64,000 nt of DNA from Sipunculus nudus (Eukaryota > Annelida > Sipuncula > Golfingiida > Sipunculidae): contig CM049307.1 in assembly GCA_026874595.1 (NCBI GenBank), forward strand, positions 8,269,579 to 8,333,578, read 5' to 3'. This document shows positions 1 through 12,852 of this stretch, piece after piece (the stretch's first letter is position 1; each line of letters begins with the position of its first letter). The notes under the pieces are model-generated. The model had not been told where the DNA came from, did not search any database, and worked only from the letters and a program-made list of their open reading frames with translations. A program made the translations under genes and the position numbers.

Positions 1-3000
1 TTACTAACTGTCAGTGCTTTTGAGTGTGAATTAATTTCAAAGACTTTTCTTGACATTGATGTTGAAACTCAGATTTATTCACCTATCTAAATACTGAAAT
101 AGTTTAATGTTGTAAATACACACCTGTTGTAAGCCTAGATGTGAGTAGAATAGATTAATAGTCTTGTTTTATGTGAATGTATATCCTTATATCATGATGT
201 ATAGTGTGCACTGATCTCCTCCACATTTGAACAGTTGCACCCCTACGCTACAATATGGCACACTCATTGGAGTCTGTTCCTCCTTCCATCTGTCTGTCCC
301 GCCCCATCTCTGATGCTTCATTTTCCTCGTTATACCTATGATGGGGGACTATTTGTGCCTCTAGGTCCTTGTTTTAAATATAACATGTATCAGTAATAAA
401 GTGCAGAAACAGTCACATGTCAGTACCACAGAAATATATATATACCACTCTCTGTAATACAAGACATTACATTGTTTGTATTAAACAATACAGACCACTG
501 AACACCAGGTAAGTATTATATCATAAGTTCTTTATAAGTACTGTTATTATGTAAGTACTAACTTGTATATACTGTTGATGTGTTAGAACTAAAAGTTACA
601 ACATTTCAGTGTGTGTCCTCTCTATAATTTTATGTTTAAGCCATAGCTTTTTGCTTTCCATCATACAGCCTGCAGATGAACTCACTTAATAAAGTTCTTT
701 ATCCATGGGGCTATAAATTTGTTGTTTCAGCACCATCACCAACAATATGCTCTTATGCTTTCTAAAACTATTAGAAATAATTGTAATTTGTTGTATGACC
801 ATATGCAGTTCATAAATTGCCTGGAGCATTCACATTTGAAATGATGTGTGAACTTAATTAATAAGTCTTTCTTCATAAATCACAACAGATAATACAACAA
901 ATCAGTGTGTATAAATAAGCATTTGATAAAGCATATTTCAAAACAGAGATTGCACAGTGATGGAACATTGTAATATCTTGAATGCTAGGTCTCCAGACAG
1001 GGAGTTTTATTGAGGGAAAAAGGTGTATCATAGCTAGATAAATTTTAGATGGCTGTGGTATGTACCTTGGTGGGAAATCAATGAAAAAAAAATAGTGTTA
1101 GCACTCTGCTTTGTGTTTCCCTAGTGATAGTGAGGATGAGCAGATAGGGGGAGCACACAGGGAGAGGGTAAGCCATGATGTGTCATATACATACAGTCAA
1201 ACTGTAAATATTCTATATCATGCAGAGTATTACTATGTAAGTACTAATATTATTTCCAGGCCTCAGCACGGACCTTTCAGGTAAACTACTTTGAGGTTTT
1301 GTTAATTGGTTTAGTCCTACACCAGACTGCTTTCACCTTCAGTACAAGGCATACTTGTATTTTGTTCTGAGCAGTTTTGTCCAGTTTTGTTCAGGTTGTG
1401 GGACTAGCTGTATTTTGTGTTGTCATTGTTTGCTCTTTGGCTATCACTGCTTTCAAATAATTAGGTTACACTTTGATTTGATACTTTTATGAAATGATGT
1501 TAGCTGGAAGGTATGTTTTACTGTCGTTATACAAGTAAATTATTTATTCTTTTTCAGCCTTGTGTGCTACAGTGTGCATATAAATTAGACATTTGAGCAT
1601 GTCACAGTGTATCTCAGTTACCATGCTTTTCTGTTACAGTGTAGTTGCTGGACTATTGCATTGTTTGGTGTCCATTATCTGATATATGTATTTATCAGGA
1701 CAGGCTGTCTCTCCCATCCTTAGAATATGCAACTTTGATCTCATTTATGAAAGTATAGGAACTGTGAATACTTTCAATATATCATTGGACCTGTCATTAA
1801 AATAAAAATATTAAAGATCACTGTGAACTTTCTGCCTGTTAAAGCAGCAACAAATGGAATAAAGCATGTTGCACTACCAATAATTACTTTAATTGACACT
1901 GTCATGCTTAGAATTACATTATGCAATAACTGTCATTCTGGTATTAGGATTTATGTGCAGTCACTTTCAGTTGCACCACCCTGCTGTGTCCAGCTATCAC
2001 CTCAGCATTACCATCATTATATAATAAAAGTTCATTGATGCTAACCTTACAAATAAGTGACCCACAACTGACCTGCATAGCCTGTGCCATTCTGAACAAT
2101 GAAACCCTGCCATCACTGCTACCTCTGGGCCCAATACAAGGAGTTGTTTTTTTTAAGAGTCGTTTTGTTATTTAGTCATGAAAAGTCATGAAAGACCAGC
2201 AGAGACCATAACTAGTGGTTATTATTGTTGGGTTTTTGGTAAAATAAACTGGTCATCATACCTGCTTTAATTTTTTACACTTCCAACAAATACCATTTTA
2301 TATATATACTTTTAAATGATGGATGTTATATTCGGCATATCTGCTACTGATATTACCTGTTATCCCTATGAGTGTGTGTTTTGAAGTCTCTTTTTGTTGT
2401 AGATGTTAATTTTGTCCAGTATTTTACCTGTTTTCCTCCCAGTAATTGTGACATGTAATACATAAAACTTGTGTTCCTAAAATTTTGAGGATATAATGGA
2501 TCTTGATGAAACTCAAGAGAAATATTAACCAGTTTAATATGCCACCTAATTTTGATCCCTGGCAAAATTCATGCATAATTAATAAGGTTAGTTGTCACCA
2601 AACTTTGATGGTATTGTGATGACTTTACAAAAATCTTATGGATTTTCATGAAACACATTATAAATAGTTACCTAAAGAGTTTCTCTCATGTATTAAATTC
2701 TCCTCAAAATCCATGCATATTTAATTAGGTCTAAGGTCACAAGACATATGGTGGGTTTCTTCACAGAGTCAATCAAATGTGTAAGCATAGTATTTATGTA
2801 AATTTAGATCTTAAATAAAATTGAGTTTCATCTTAGACTTGATGCTACAATAAGCACTTTGTTATATAGAGAATCTATGGTTGTGATTTTTTCTGCTGTG
2901 AAAAAATATGACAACAAAAGTTTAAAATGACGCATTATTGGGAACAAAGTCTCATTTATAATGTTGAGTTGTAATATGTAAATGAAAGCAAATCAGCAGG

Positions 3001-3649
3001 CCTTTATAAAAACTTTTCTCACTCAAATTTTTTTTTTTTGGTTCTTAATGTTGTGGGATATGATGACCCTAGAAAATCAGTATTTAAAAGCCCATCAATA
3101 ATTATGAATCCTTAGAGCAGTATATGATGTCTTTTACTGTTGATACTGTCATGTGTGGGATGCCTTATTTTAACAGTTCAGGGAGGAACATCAAGGTTTA
3201 TTTACAGTTGGTGACATATGTGAAAGTATATAATACAGTTTTTACCGGTAATAGCAGAAGCATGAGCATCACTAAGTATATATAGATTTGTGCAGAAGTA
3301 GAGTTTTAAAATCCAGTTCAGCTTTTCAGTTTTGTGTATGTATTGGTCGATTTTTCCAAATCCCCATGTCTTGAAGTATTTCATGAAATTGTATGCACAT
3401 AGATTTTCTAAGTTTATCACAGATAACAGTTATCTTAAATACTGTCATATCTGTTCCACTGATATGTGTTACTGCTATATATATTTTTGTTATGGAAGGT
3501 TCCAATATTATATATATGTAAGCAGTATTTTTATGCAGGCTGTTGTTTTTCAATAATGCTCGTCAGCTGTGGATTATATATGTTCACACTTAATGTTTAC
3601 TCATTGTGATGACATAAAGAAATTTAAACGATGTATCTGGTCTTTTCAG
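1..3649. other. AT-rich non-coding DNA, probably DAGLB intron
   Basis: No exon could be recognised. A strong donor-like CAG|GTAAGT occurs at 506-513, preceded 15 nt upstream by a possible acceptor (ATACAG), but no protein similarity supports a micro-exon. Open frames here lack recognisable domains. The stretch most likely lies within the intron before the first visible DAGLB exon. Confidence 0.5.
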
Positions 3650-3756
3650 CAAACCCTGCAGGATGCTATAGTTAGCAGTAATCGTTCTCGCATTACCCAT
3701 GAGCCTCTGTATCCACCAGGACATATCCTGTACATCCAAGAAACAGGGCAAGAAAG
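3650..3756 (+). CDS. DAGLB: DAGLB penultimate exon
   Basis: The acceptor is a pyrimidine-rich tract ending in CAG at 3647-3649, and the donor is AAAG|GTAC at 3757. The exon is 107 nt: it starts on a codon boundary and leaves two bases (AG) for the next exon. It encodes an Asp/Ser/Arg-containing stretch, then EPLYPPGHILYI, the diagnostic DAGL motif, and an acidic turn (QETGQE). Confidence 0.85.
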
Positions 3757-4383
3757 GTACTACAGTCATAACATCACAATATTATTTTATTAATTACTTT
3801 AACACTATGAAAAATTGCTTATTTTGCTAACACCAGTCTCAGTTCAGTGTTGTGGAGCCTTAATAAATATTAAGGGAATGTATTATTTTGTCTAGTTTAT
3901 GTGATCTGAACATGATCCCATATGGCACTTATACACAATTGGCAAATCATTACATCTGTCTGTTAACAGTCTCAGACATCATTGTCGTGGTGTATGAATA
4001 AGAAAGTTATGTATCACTGGGTTATTGTATCTTCTCAAGGTGATTTAAATGATGAATTAATAGGTAATCAAGTGAGAAAGGTGCAAGTTAAATTTGCCAG
4101 TAATGTGGATACCATGTTTGTACATGTTTTATTGTTATACTTTCATTAGATTTGAATATACTTTTATATAAATATTTATATTTTCAGCAGGCCTTGTTGT
4201 GGAGAACCGACTTACGAAGCAGCTTGGGCACAACCAGATGCGTTCTCGGAGATTTTAGTGAGTCCCAAGATGGTGGCTGATCACATGCCGCTTGCTGTCC
4301 TCAGAGCCCTGGAACAGCTGTCAAACAGACATGGGAACCCTGCGTACATAATACAAACAGAACAGCGTGGACCAGTCACATGA
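3650..4383 (+). CDS. DAGLB: Diacylglycerol lipase beta-like, C-terminal two exons (gene continues off the left edge)
   Basis: DAGL is a membrane serine lipase that cleaves diacylglycerol at the sn-1 position to give 2-arachidonoylglycerol. Two exons (3650-3756 and 4188/4191-4383) join in frame to about 100 residues ending at TGA 4381-4383. The match rests on family C-terminal motifs: EPLYPPGHILYI in the first exon, then a Cys-Cys pair, W-A-Q-P-D-A-F-S-E-I-L, and SPKMVADHMP followed by a helix. The protein stops soon after this block, as in short-tailed DAGL-beta and unlike DAGL-alpha with its long tail. The catalytic Ser/Asp/His core and the membrane segments are not in the window; I found no earlier exon in 1-3649. 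Intron 3757-4187 is short. The gene runs towards SMURF, which lies convergent about 36 kb away. The alpha/beta choice rests only on tail length. Confidence 0.85.
4191..4383 (+). CDS. DAGLB: DAGLB last exon with tandem (NAGNAG) acceptor
   Basis: The acceptor reads TTTTCAGCAG|G, so splicing can occur after 4187 or after 4190. Both keep the frame; the upstream choice adds one Ser codon before Arg-Pro-Cys-Cys. The exon encodes the Cys-Cys / W-A-Q-P / S-E-I-L-V-S-P-K-M / D-H-M-P block and ends at TGA 4381-4383. Human DAGLB also has a Cys pair and a similar DHMP block at this point (family knowledge). Confidence 0.85.
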
Positions 4384-4549
4384 CTATATGATCAGTTGCC
4401 AGTAAAATTGCCATGTTTTATGTCTCGGTTATCCAGCCTGCCTGTGTTAATACCATCATCTAATTTGTTGTTAACAAGACAGTGGTACGTCAGTGTGGTC
4501 AGTGAGCTGCCTCATCGGCTGAAGCATCTGTGCCAAAACCTTGTTGCAT

Positions 4550-4576
4550 GATGTCACATGACATCACATGATGTCA
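4550..4576. repeat. Overlapping GATGTCA/TGACATC palindromes in the DAGLB 3' UTR
   Basis: GATGTCA-CA-TGACATC (4550-4565) and TGACATCA-CA-TGATGTCA (4559-4576) are perfect overlapping inverted repeats made of three alternating copies of one short word. They could fold in RNA. TGACATCA also resembles CREB/ATF half-sites, though function here is unknown. Confidence 0.6.
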
Positions 4577-7133
4577 CATGACTTCACAGTATTTAAATCC
4601 TCTCACATAATATGAAGATGTCTGTTAATTATGCTGAGATAGATTCAAGTCTGTTTTATATGCAATTAGACTGAAATGTCTGCAAGAAGTTGTTTTTAAA
4701 GTGCAAGTCATATTTCTTTACATAAATGAGAGTTACAGGCCATAAAATCATTTACACACATAAATTACATAAATTTGATTCATTCATATAATTGTACAAT
4801 TTTTCCAAGTAAAAATTATTTAACTCATGAGTATTTACCCTCATCTTAACAGATTGATCATTTTTTATGAGAATTCTGATGTTTATTGTCCACTGTCCAG
4901 TGCAGTTCATGCACTGGTAAACACTCATACTGAAGGTGCATTTATATGGTGTTAGCTGTTTTTGTTGTTACCATTTTTTTAAAGTAACACCCATCTTGTG
5001 TTCCATCTTGTGTGTATGCTTGTAAGACAAAGTAACATAGTAGGGCTAATTTTAATGTTTAAACTTACAGGTAGAGGAATGAAGTAATTTCACTGCACCT
5101 GATAATAACACATTATTTAATCTGGCTCCCTTGAAATAAACCCAAGTGGAGCTTCATTTCAGGTATCTGTGGTGGAAATGATAACATGTATAAACTTATT
5201 ACATGATTATGTATGTGTGTGTGTATATTACACAAGCAGTTAGTGAATTGGAAAGTGAAAACAGTGTTTCTTGTGCATTCCTTGCTGGACCATGAACATT
5301 TATTAACCAAATTGTTAGAGAGGGTTATTGTGTTCAGTGGATTCAGTGTATGTGTTTCCACAAGATACGGCTTCATGGATATGAATGAGATTTAGCATCT
5401 CATAGTAATAAATATTAAGTGTAAATTCCTGTTCAAATCACCTCAGAATGAACATTTAAGTTTGTTATTTTTTGGCAGCATTGTGTACCCCTGGTGGTTA
5501 TTACATGATCACAGTGTCAACTATTTGATTCAGTCGAAATGCATTAATTTCTGGTAATTATCATCTTCCTTCAAATAGTAATTTAGTTATGAAATACTTG
5601 TAATTTTATTTCTGGTTTTGCCAGGTAAGCCAGGCATCCTTTCATGTAAGTAATGAGTAGAAGATCAGAATTCTGATGTAAAAAATCAGTTCACAACATC
5701 TAACATTTTGTTACCACCCGAATTATGTATCATTCATGCTTTTCATAAACATTTTATATTAGCTATTTATGGGACTTTTTTTTGTATGAAAACTAAAGCA
5801 TTGGTGCTCGGTCAAATATTCTCTGCATATTCAATTGAGAAGATTTGAAAATATGTAATTATTGCTAGGAAGTGTGTTTGTCTGTCTGTTACTAGTTTTG
5901 CTAGTTATTTATAGTTCTTTGCAGATTTTAAGTGCTACATACATGTATTTAGAGTGTAAATTTCATGTATTAAATATATATTGTTATTTATTTTTATATG
6001 TTTCATGATATAAATAAGGAAGATGTTTTATTATGATACCTTTGAAATAACAGTTTTCACTGTTCCCTTTATTGCTCAAAATATAAAAGACATCAAAAAG
6101 AGAGAAAATGAAAAAAAAATATGTAAATATGGTGTCACAAAGTCCTTGAAATTTATTGGATAAATGCTTGAAATTTGCTCATGAGTCCCAGAAATTCATT
6201 AGACATTACTGCCTGCGTCATTTTCAGATATATATAAACCCTGAAATTTAGACCACATAATTCACACTCATATTATTTCCATCAATCAGCAGGCCATACC
6301 AGCCACATAAGATTGTTATCTTTAATAACTAGATATCTGCATTCTTATGAATGCAAGCCTCCACAATTCACCTATTTGGCACTTATTCCCAGGTTCATCC
6401 ATGCATAAGTGACTGTACATTTGTGAATATTTGTTTATGGTGTTCCTGGATCTAGATCATGTGCTTGATTCACACCAAAATCTAAACGAACCTTCATTTG
6501 CCCATTCCTGAAACTTCCTGAAAATTTCATGAGAGACTGTTCATGACTGTATGAGTTATGTTGTGAACAAACACACAAACATCCTCTAACAGGAATTAGG
6601 CATACCCTGCTGCAAGAGGAAAATAAAGGAATAACTGAAGCTCTTGATAGAGGTTTCAGCATTTTATCACAAGACATAAAAGGATTATGTAATCTTCTTT
6701 TTCGTGTTCTTATAGCTAATTAATAATAATTAATAATATACAAAATTTATACAGCACATCCATAAATGTAGGAATTGAGGTGGAGCAATATTTTATTAAT
6801 ATTTGACTTGCACTCATACAGACTCAAATCAATTACACTGATAAAAAATGGCTGATCAGTACATTAATAATGCACAGAAATATATTCTCAATATTCTTGT
6901 GAAAAAAAGCATGTCATACATGTTATATGTAATTAAATTGTTTCTATATGGCACACTCAAACATCAGTAATGAGTAGTCTTGTGAAGACTTGATATTGAT
7001 GCCAATGGCTTCTGTGATGCTATTTATGTTAACAATATATTTCTGTGATCTTCAAATCTTGTGGTTTTTCTTTATTTCTTCAGTGTCCTTCAGAAAAAGT
7101 TTGCCTTGCTTTGTATTCAGTGATTAAGATGAG

Positions 7134-7207
7134 ACTGAGACAATCAGAGTCCACCCCCTGGGTATCTGAGTCTGAGACAATCAGAGTCCACCCCCTGGGT
7201 ATCTGAG
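7134..7207. repeat. 37-bp direct tandem duplication
   Basis: Two nearly identical 37-bp units, each with AATCAGAGTCCACCCCC, sit just upstream of the first family B element. Confidence 0.8.
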
Positions 7208-7961
7208 ACTGAGACCAAGACTCTGACCAAAGGAACGGACAATTAGACTTTCCCAGTAAATTTTCAAAGATTTAACAAATGGTGCTACTTCTGTCCTTGC
7301 CGATCAGCATCCAAATCCCCCTCCCCCCATTGTTCTGTGGTTTGCAGTTCTTGGGGTATACATCAGACTTTTTAGTGAACCTGTGAGCTTATGCGATGGT
7401 GTTGTGTCGTTTGTAATCTGAACATTAACCAATACTATCTCAAAAACTGCAGGAGCAAGCATCACAAAATTTTAAGTAAAAATTCACACATCTAAAAATC
7501 TATTGGATTAGTTTTTAGTTAAGCTGACTACAAGTCATCTGAGCCTTAGGTGTGGTCCATTGTCTGTCTGTCCGTTAGACTGGCACGTTTTGAAACCACT
7601 AGACCTACGGATCCTAAATTCCGCATATTGTTAGATATCCCCGAAATCTCTGATCAAACCGAAAACTGGGTCACTGCGACTTTGTTCCTTCAAGAAATTA
7701 AGGAAAAACCTCAATTTTCCATTAAAAACCTGTTATCATACTTCAGGACTGCCTAATATCAAAAGCACATATATGTTTTTCTTGATATTTACCAGAAGTA
7801 TTCTCTTATATATTTCCTATATACATGCCAGAAATTAAGTCCGTTAAGTGTAAATTCTTTAAGTTATGGGCCCCAACATAATGGACTTTGTAAAAAATCA
7901 GGAAAGATATTTACTCGCTTAACATGAAAATTTTTTGAAGCTAGAGACTTTTTTCCCCAAG

Positions 7962-8027
7962 TATTTAACTTTGTTTAACTGCAGTTATTGTTAATATTTA
8001 ACTTTGTTTAACTGCAGTTATTGTTAA
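7962..8027. repeat. 33-bp direct duplication
   Basis: Two adjacent identical 33-bp units containing TTTAACTTTGTTTAACTGC lie inside family A copy 1. The sequence is not duplicated in the other A copies. Confidence 0.8.
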
Positions 8028-8408
8028 TATTGTTTCACTATACTTCCTTAATTGTAATGCTGTTTTTACTTCCAATATACAGAACTTTCCTTGAAAAAGT
8101 AATTCAAGGAGTAATCCAGAAGATGCCATGTTGTGTTAATGTACGTAGCAGTTTTAAAGAAATATATTTTCTTTTAAATTAATTCAACAAATTTAAATAT
8201 AATTAAACCCATCACTATTCATTTATTTATAAAATATGAAGCAAATTATGGATTAATCTTAATCATTTTATTTTTAGATATTTATTGTTTTGCAAAATTA
8301 AAAGATATATTTTTAGTGGTAAAAAATAAATATACATTTGTATGCATGATGTGGTGTTATCTGACAAGATTGAGATTCATGATGATGCAGTTGTAATGAA
8401 TCTACTTT

Positions 8409-9968
8409 AATTAGCGAACCTGGGTGGCGTCGTGGTCCGTCGTGCTCGTGCATTGTCTGTACGTTAACTATAGCTATCTCAAAAAAGGCAGGATCTAGGA
8501 GCTAGCATCACAAAATTTTTTGCAAATAATCAGTCATCTGAAAAACTACTGGATTTTGTTTATTTTTTTATTAAAAAGCTAAAAAAGCTTTAAAAATCTT
8601 CTTCTCAGAATCTGTCAAAATTGTCCAATATTACACAGAAATAATCCCAGAAACAAACTCTCTCAAGTTTGTTTGAATGGTTCCAGTTCGGTGAATTTTG
8701 GTTGAGTTACAGGAAGCTGAACTTAGTCATCTGTCCAAAAAAAAGCATACTAAAATTTCAGTCTCAGAGACGGCTGGAGCAATCATCACCAAATTTTATG
8801 CCAATGTTGGTCACATGAGTATTATCTGAAATTGAGGTATTGGTGGCGCCACCTGCATTGGCCTTATTTGTACAGGGGTCATCAGTGCCTGTATCATACT
8901 GAGGGCTACAAAAAACTTCTTCTTTGAAACCATATGATTTGCAGTATTGGCAGGAAAAAGTGCATATCCATAGATCGTGGACTGGTACATCTTGTACCCA
9001 AGACTGTTGGCCCCATCTGCAATTGTTTCCTGTGGCGTCCATCTGTACATGCACTTTGGCTGAAAATTGCCCATATCTCAGGAGTGGGTCAAGGTATTGT
9101 TCTGAAATTTGGCATGTTCATCCTTCTTGGAATGTTGTCCTTTAAACCAGATAGGTGGCGCCATCTAGCTCCTGGTTTTCAAAGAATAAATTAATGCTCT
9201 TTTCTCAGGAGTGATTTGCGGTATTGGCCTGAAATTGTGCTTATCCATAGATCTCGGATTCTCCCCTCTTTTACTTAAGACTGATGGTACCATATGCAAT
9301 CATTTTTCCGTGGCGTCTATTCGTACGTGCTTTAGGTGAAAATTGCTATATCTCAGGAGTGGGTCAACATATTGGTCTGAAATTTGGCATATTCATCCGT
9401 CTTGGAAAAATTTCTCATAAACCAGACAGATGGCACCACTTACCTTTCCGGTTTTGTTACCTTTTCGGTAATGCTCTTTTTCTCAGGAGTGATTTGAGTA
9501 TTGGCCTCTGGTGGTGCAACCTTTAATCATGTTTACGTGGCAGACATTCAATTCACTCTATGTCCCCTTACCACTTAATCAATGCCTCACTTTATCTGTA
9601 CTACCTTGATTTCGGCGGATACACGTAGTCGCTGTCAACAACCTGTATCTAGTTGTTTCATGCATCTGTGCACATAGCCGAAGAGTGGTTTGAAGCCTGA
9701 AATTGTTTATGTCCATACATCTTAAATGGCTTTCTCTTAAGTGGTGGTGCCACTTACATTCATTTTTGTGTTCTGTGCACCTATGCCAGTATTTCAGTAG
9801 TGATGTTTGTGTAATTGGTGCATGCCTTCAGGTTCAAAATCTTCAGTGCTTGCAATGTACATATACATGTCACACATGTACTTGAAAAGTAACGGTCCAG
9901 CATGGAAGCATTATACCTTATGTATATCGATCCATTTACAGGTTCGCATTAGGCCTGTAGGCCTTATT
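8409..9968 (+). mobile_element. Family B element, short copy nested in family A copy 1
   Basis: The head TTAGCGAACCTG is at 8411. The tail ACAGGTTCGCATT is followed by hairpin AGGCCTGTAGGCCT (9951-9964) and ends near TTATT. The core contains about 140-bp monomers with degenerate GGTGGCGCCACC centres, for example 8847 and 9155. It is third-level nesting: B inside A inside B. Confidence 0.7.
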
Positions 9969-11935
9969 TAAATATTGAGTAATTGTGAATGAACTTTTTT
10001 ATATCCTGTAAGTATTGTTGAATTAAGTGAAATCCTATGTACATGTATATACAATATAATAATAAAGAGATGTTGTAACTCCCATCAACAATTTATCAAA
10101 GAGCCAACCAATGATCATGATAATAATATACATCCTTTGTTCACAAACTGCTCACATGCTTCAATTTTGACATTAGAGAATGCATGGTTTGGTCACAAAA
10201 TATTATCTGCAACAATTTCTTACTCATCAATAGAAACCAATTATGTTAAGGTTAAGTAAACCTATTCCACGTGCGTTTGTTGTGTGATGGGAGGATTTCA
10301 CCCAGATCCCAAACTTTGCCCTGATTTGATTGGCTGGTACACCTGTGACATCATGGACTGAATTTTATCAACAACTCAGATCTATTAACGCATGTTGTTT
10401 TTATTCTCTGCTGAAAATTTGGGACTGACAGAGGTGGAAATACTGTGCTTTTACTGAGATCTAGAATTTTTAGTCACAGGGGATTTCCCAGTGTGTGACG
10501 TCACTGCCGATTTGACAGTGCTCATAGATGTGCCCATAGTTTTTGAACAAATCACACAACCTCATGTTTTTAGTGGAAAAATAGATAGAAAAAATGTTTT
10601 TCCTCCAGTAATTGGGCTCATTTTATGTAAAATCTATATTAATAATTTATTCATAGGCAATTATGTTATATGATAATATAATGAGATTTGGAATACGTTT
10701 GCTTGACCTCAACCAGCCATGGCCTATATTACCTTTTCCTCTTAGACTTTTATCTCCATTTGATATTATTTTAGATTTTTACCTTCAATGTCAACTTCAG
10801 CTGAGCACAGCGACCCATGGGTTCCTTGTTTTTTTTGTGCCATTTGCATTGACTTAGATTTTACAGTGAAAAAGCTAAGAAAAAAATATTTCAATATTAC
10901 ACAGAAATAATGTCAGAGACGAGCTCTCTCACTTTTGTTACAATGGTTTAGGTTTGATGAATTTTGGCCAAGTTACAGGAATTGGAACTTATTCATTTGG
11001 CCAAGTAAGTTAAAAAAATTACAATCTCAGAAACGGCAGGAGCTAGAATCGCCAAGTTTTGTGCAAATGTTGGTCATATGAATCATATTTGAAATTAAGG
11101 TTTATGTGGTGCCACCTACAATTATGGGCTAAAACTCATAATTTTAGCCTCACTACATTAAAAATGTTTTATGATGAAACTGTCACTGAATGGTTTAATT
11201 TTTCTCACAACTTATCCTACTGTAGGGGTCTCTCATTTGTATAAGAATAGATCTGGTTCATTGATGTTTTGAGTCAGAGAAAGCTGAAGTTATGGCCAAG
11301 TAAGCCTATATCAGACTAAGAGGATGCAATAGTCATTTCTACAAAACTGTTTTTTTTTTTTCAAATTCTGTATATTTGCACAAAAATGACTTTTAGGTGG
11401 CCTTGTTCAAGCTTACTTAAATGATTTTTTTTGTTGAATTATTGGACCTTTAACAATGAAAGGACTGTAAGGTACCTGTTTGGTAAACAAAACATGTACA
11501 TTTATTGTATTAACAAACTGAGCTCTGCGGGTATATAAGCAGAGGTGTACAGGCAACATAGATAAACTTATGTGTAAGATCAATCTCTGAATAAATATAT
11601 CTATATTCTGATTTAGCTTTCCATAGGCATCTGTAATTATCCTAAACCTTTTGATAAAAAAAATTCTTTTGAATATGTCAGCTTGAAAAAAAAGCATTGT
11701 GACCAAAGTCTTCAGTATGTAATGATTAAACAGATTTTGCAACAGGCTAAGAATTTGTATCTATAAATAGCTTGGCAAACTACCAATCCACTATTTCAGT
11801 TTTGGCAACAGGCCAAGTTTCAATGTGTCTATTAATAGCTTTGGCAGACTGCCAACTGTATAAGATTAGGCAACAGGTCAAGAGTTCAGTCAGTGCAGCC
11901 AGGTACAGGTCAAGAGTTCACTCACAGCAGTAGCT

Positions 11936-12852
11936 GCACTTGACAATTGACCTAAGCAACACAGCCCATATGCTCCGCCCTTTTAACCTAATTGTAGTGA
12001 ATGCATGGTTCCATGGGGGCGAGTCACTTACGTAAGCGGGGTTTGTCCGCTGGCTTGTAACAGCGATGTAGCGCTTGACGATAACCGCGCGTGCAGGGCT
12101 GACCATGCGGATACCGCTCGGACGGTCACCGTCCGCCTTTAGCCTATAAGTAGAGCGCGCAGAGCGTGTCAAATCCGGGTGTGGAGTGTTTCTGTCTGTT
12201 CACAGGGTGGTCAGCTCTCATGTCAGCCTTAGGATTGATTCATTAACTCGCCATTTGGATTATATACTGGAATATTCACATTTACATTTGGATTACCTAT
12301 AATGCAATGGAGTTTATATAATTGGATAACTCTACCAACCTACGTTTACGGAGATAACTGTTTAGGGTATTGTGCGTAGCGGAGTCACACCACGTACGCC
12401 CCCGGCTTCGCCTGCAATGGAGTGAGAAAGCGCCTCACCATCTTCTTCTGCCATCTGAAAGTTATCGCTGAGTTGTATTAAAACCCTATTTATGTACTGC
12501 TGCCCTATTTCATTTGTGAAACTAACCCGAACTCACGTGTGTTACACCCCCCAGGTGTTACATAATTATGATAGAAAGCCCCCAAAACGCCCCCAGTCTT
12601 CTATTTCCATGGTCGCGAGAGTTGTTTACAAGTCAATGAGGTCACAAAGGTCAATGACATATGACTTCCCATTGACTGTTGTCATCAAATTGTATCGCTA
12701 TTGCTGTTCTTCAGTGATGAATATATCGCAGTCATTGTAAACTGTCTTACCATATTTTGGAATATTTGTTTCATACGTGTAACATGCCAGGTAAGACATT
12801 ATTATTCACTTGGTAGTGGGAGGAACGGCTCCTGCAACTTTTGGCCTAGAAC
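11936..12852. other. CpG- and GC-rich island, possibly a solo LTR or promoter-like insert
   Basis: Unlike its AT-rich surroundings, this stretch has many CpGs, a near-palindrome GACGGTCACCGTC (12121-12133), a TATA-like CCTATAAG at 12143 followed by GC-rich sequence, and a late CACGTGTGTTACA near 12535. Those features fit the promoter half of an LTR retrotransposon LTR, but I found no clean TG...CA ends or target-site duplication. It interrupts family B sequence. Origin uncertain. Confidence 0.3.

Larger units (their letters stand above)
4384..7368 (+). other. DAGLB: DAGLB 3' UTR and downstream flank
   Basis: AT-rich sequence follows the stop codon. A canonical AATAAA at 5407-5412 is one possible polyadenylation signal, about 1 kb from the stop, but the true 3' end cannot be fixed from sequence. 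No second gene is seen before the first repeat element near 7369. Confidence 0.4.
7511..10830 (+). mobile_element. Family A element, copy 1, inserted in B copy 1
   Basis: The 5' end TTTTTAGTTAAGCTGAC (one changed base in the AGCTCAGCTG motif) is at 7512. The 3' end at 10798-10830 carries CAGCTGAGC, then the palindrome GACCCATGGGTT and CCTTGTT. Flanking B sequence resumes on each side at a T-rich run (CTATTGGATTA before, TTTTTTGTGCC after). It is itself interrupted by a B element at 8409-9968. Confidence 0.6.

Noticed and set aside
494-508. Possible 15-nt DAGLB micro-exon before a GTAAGT donor
   Set aside because: Too short to test by similarity, and no neighbouring exon is available to check phase.
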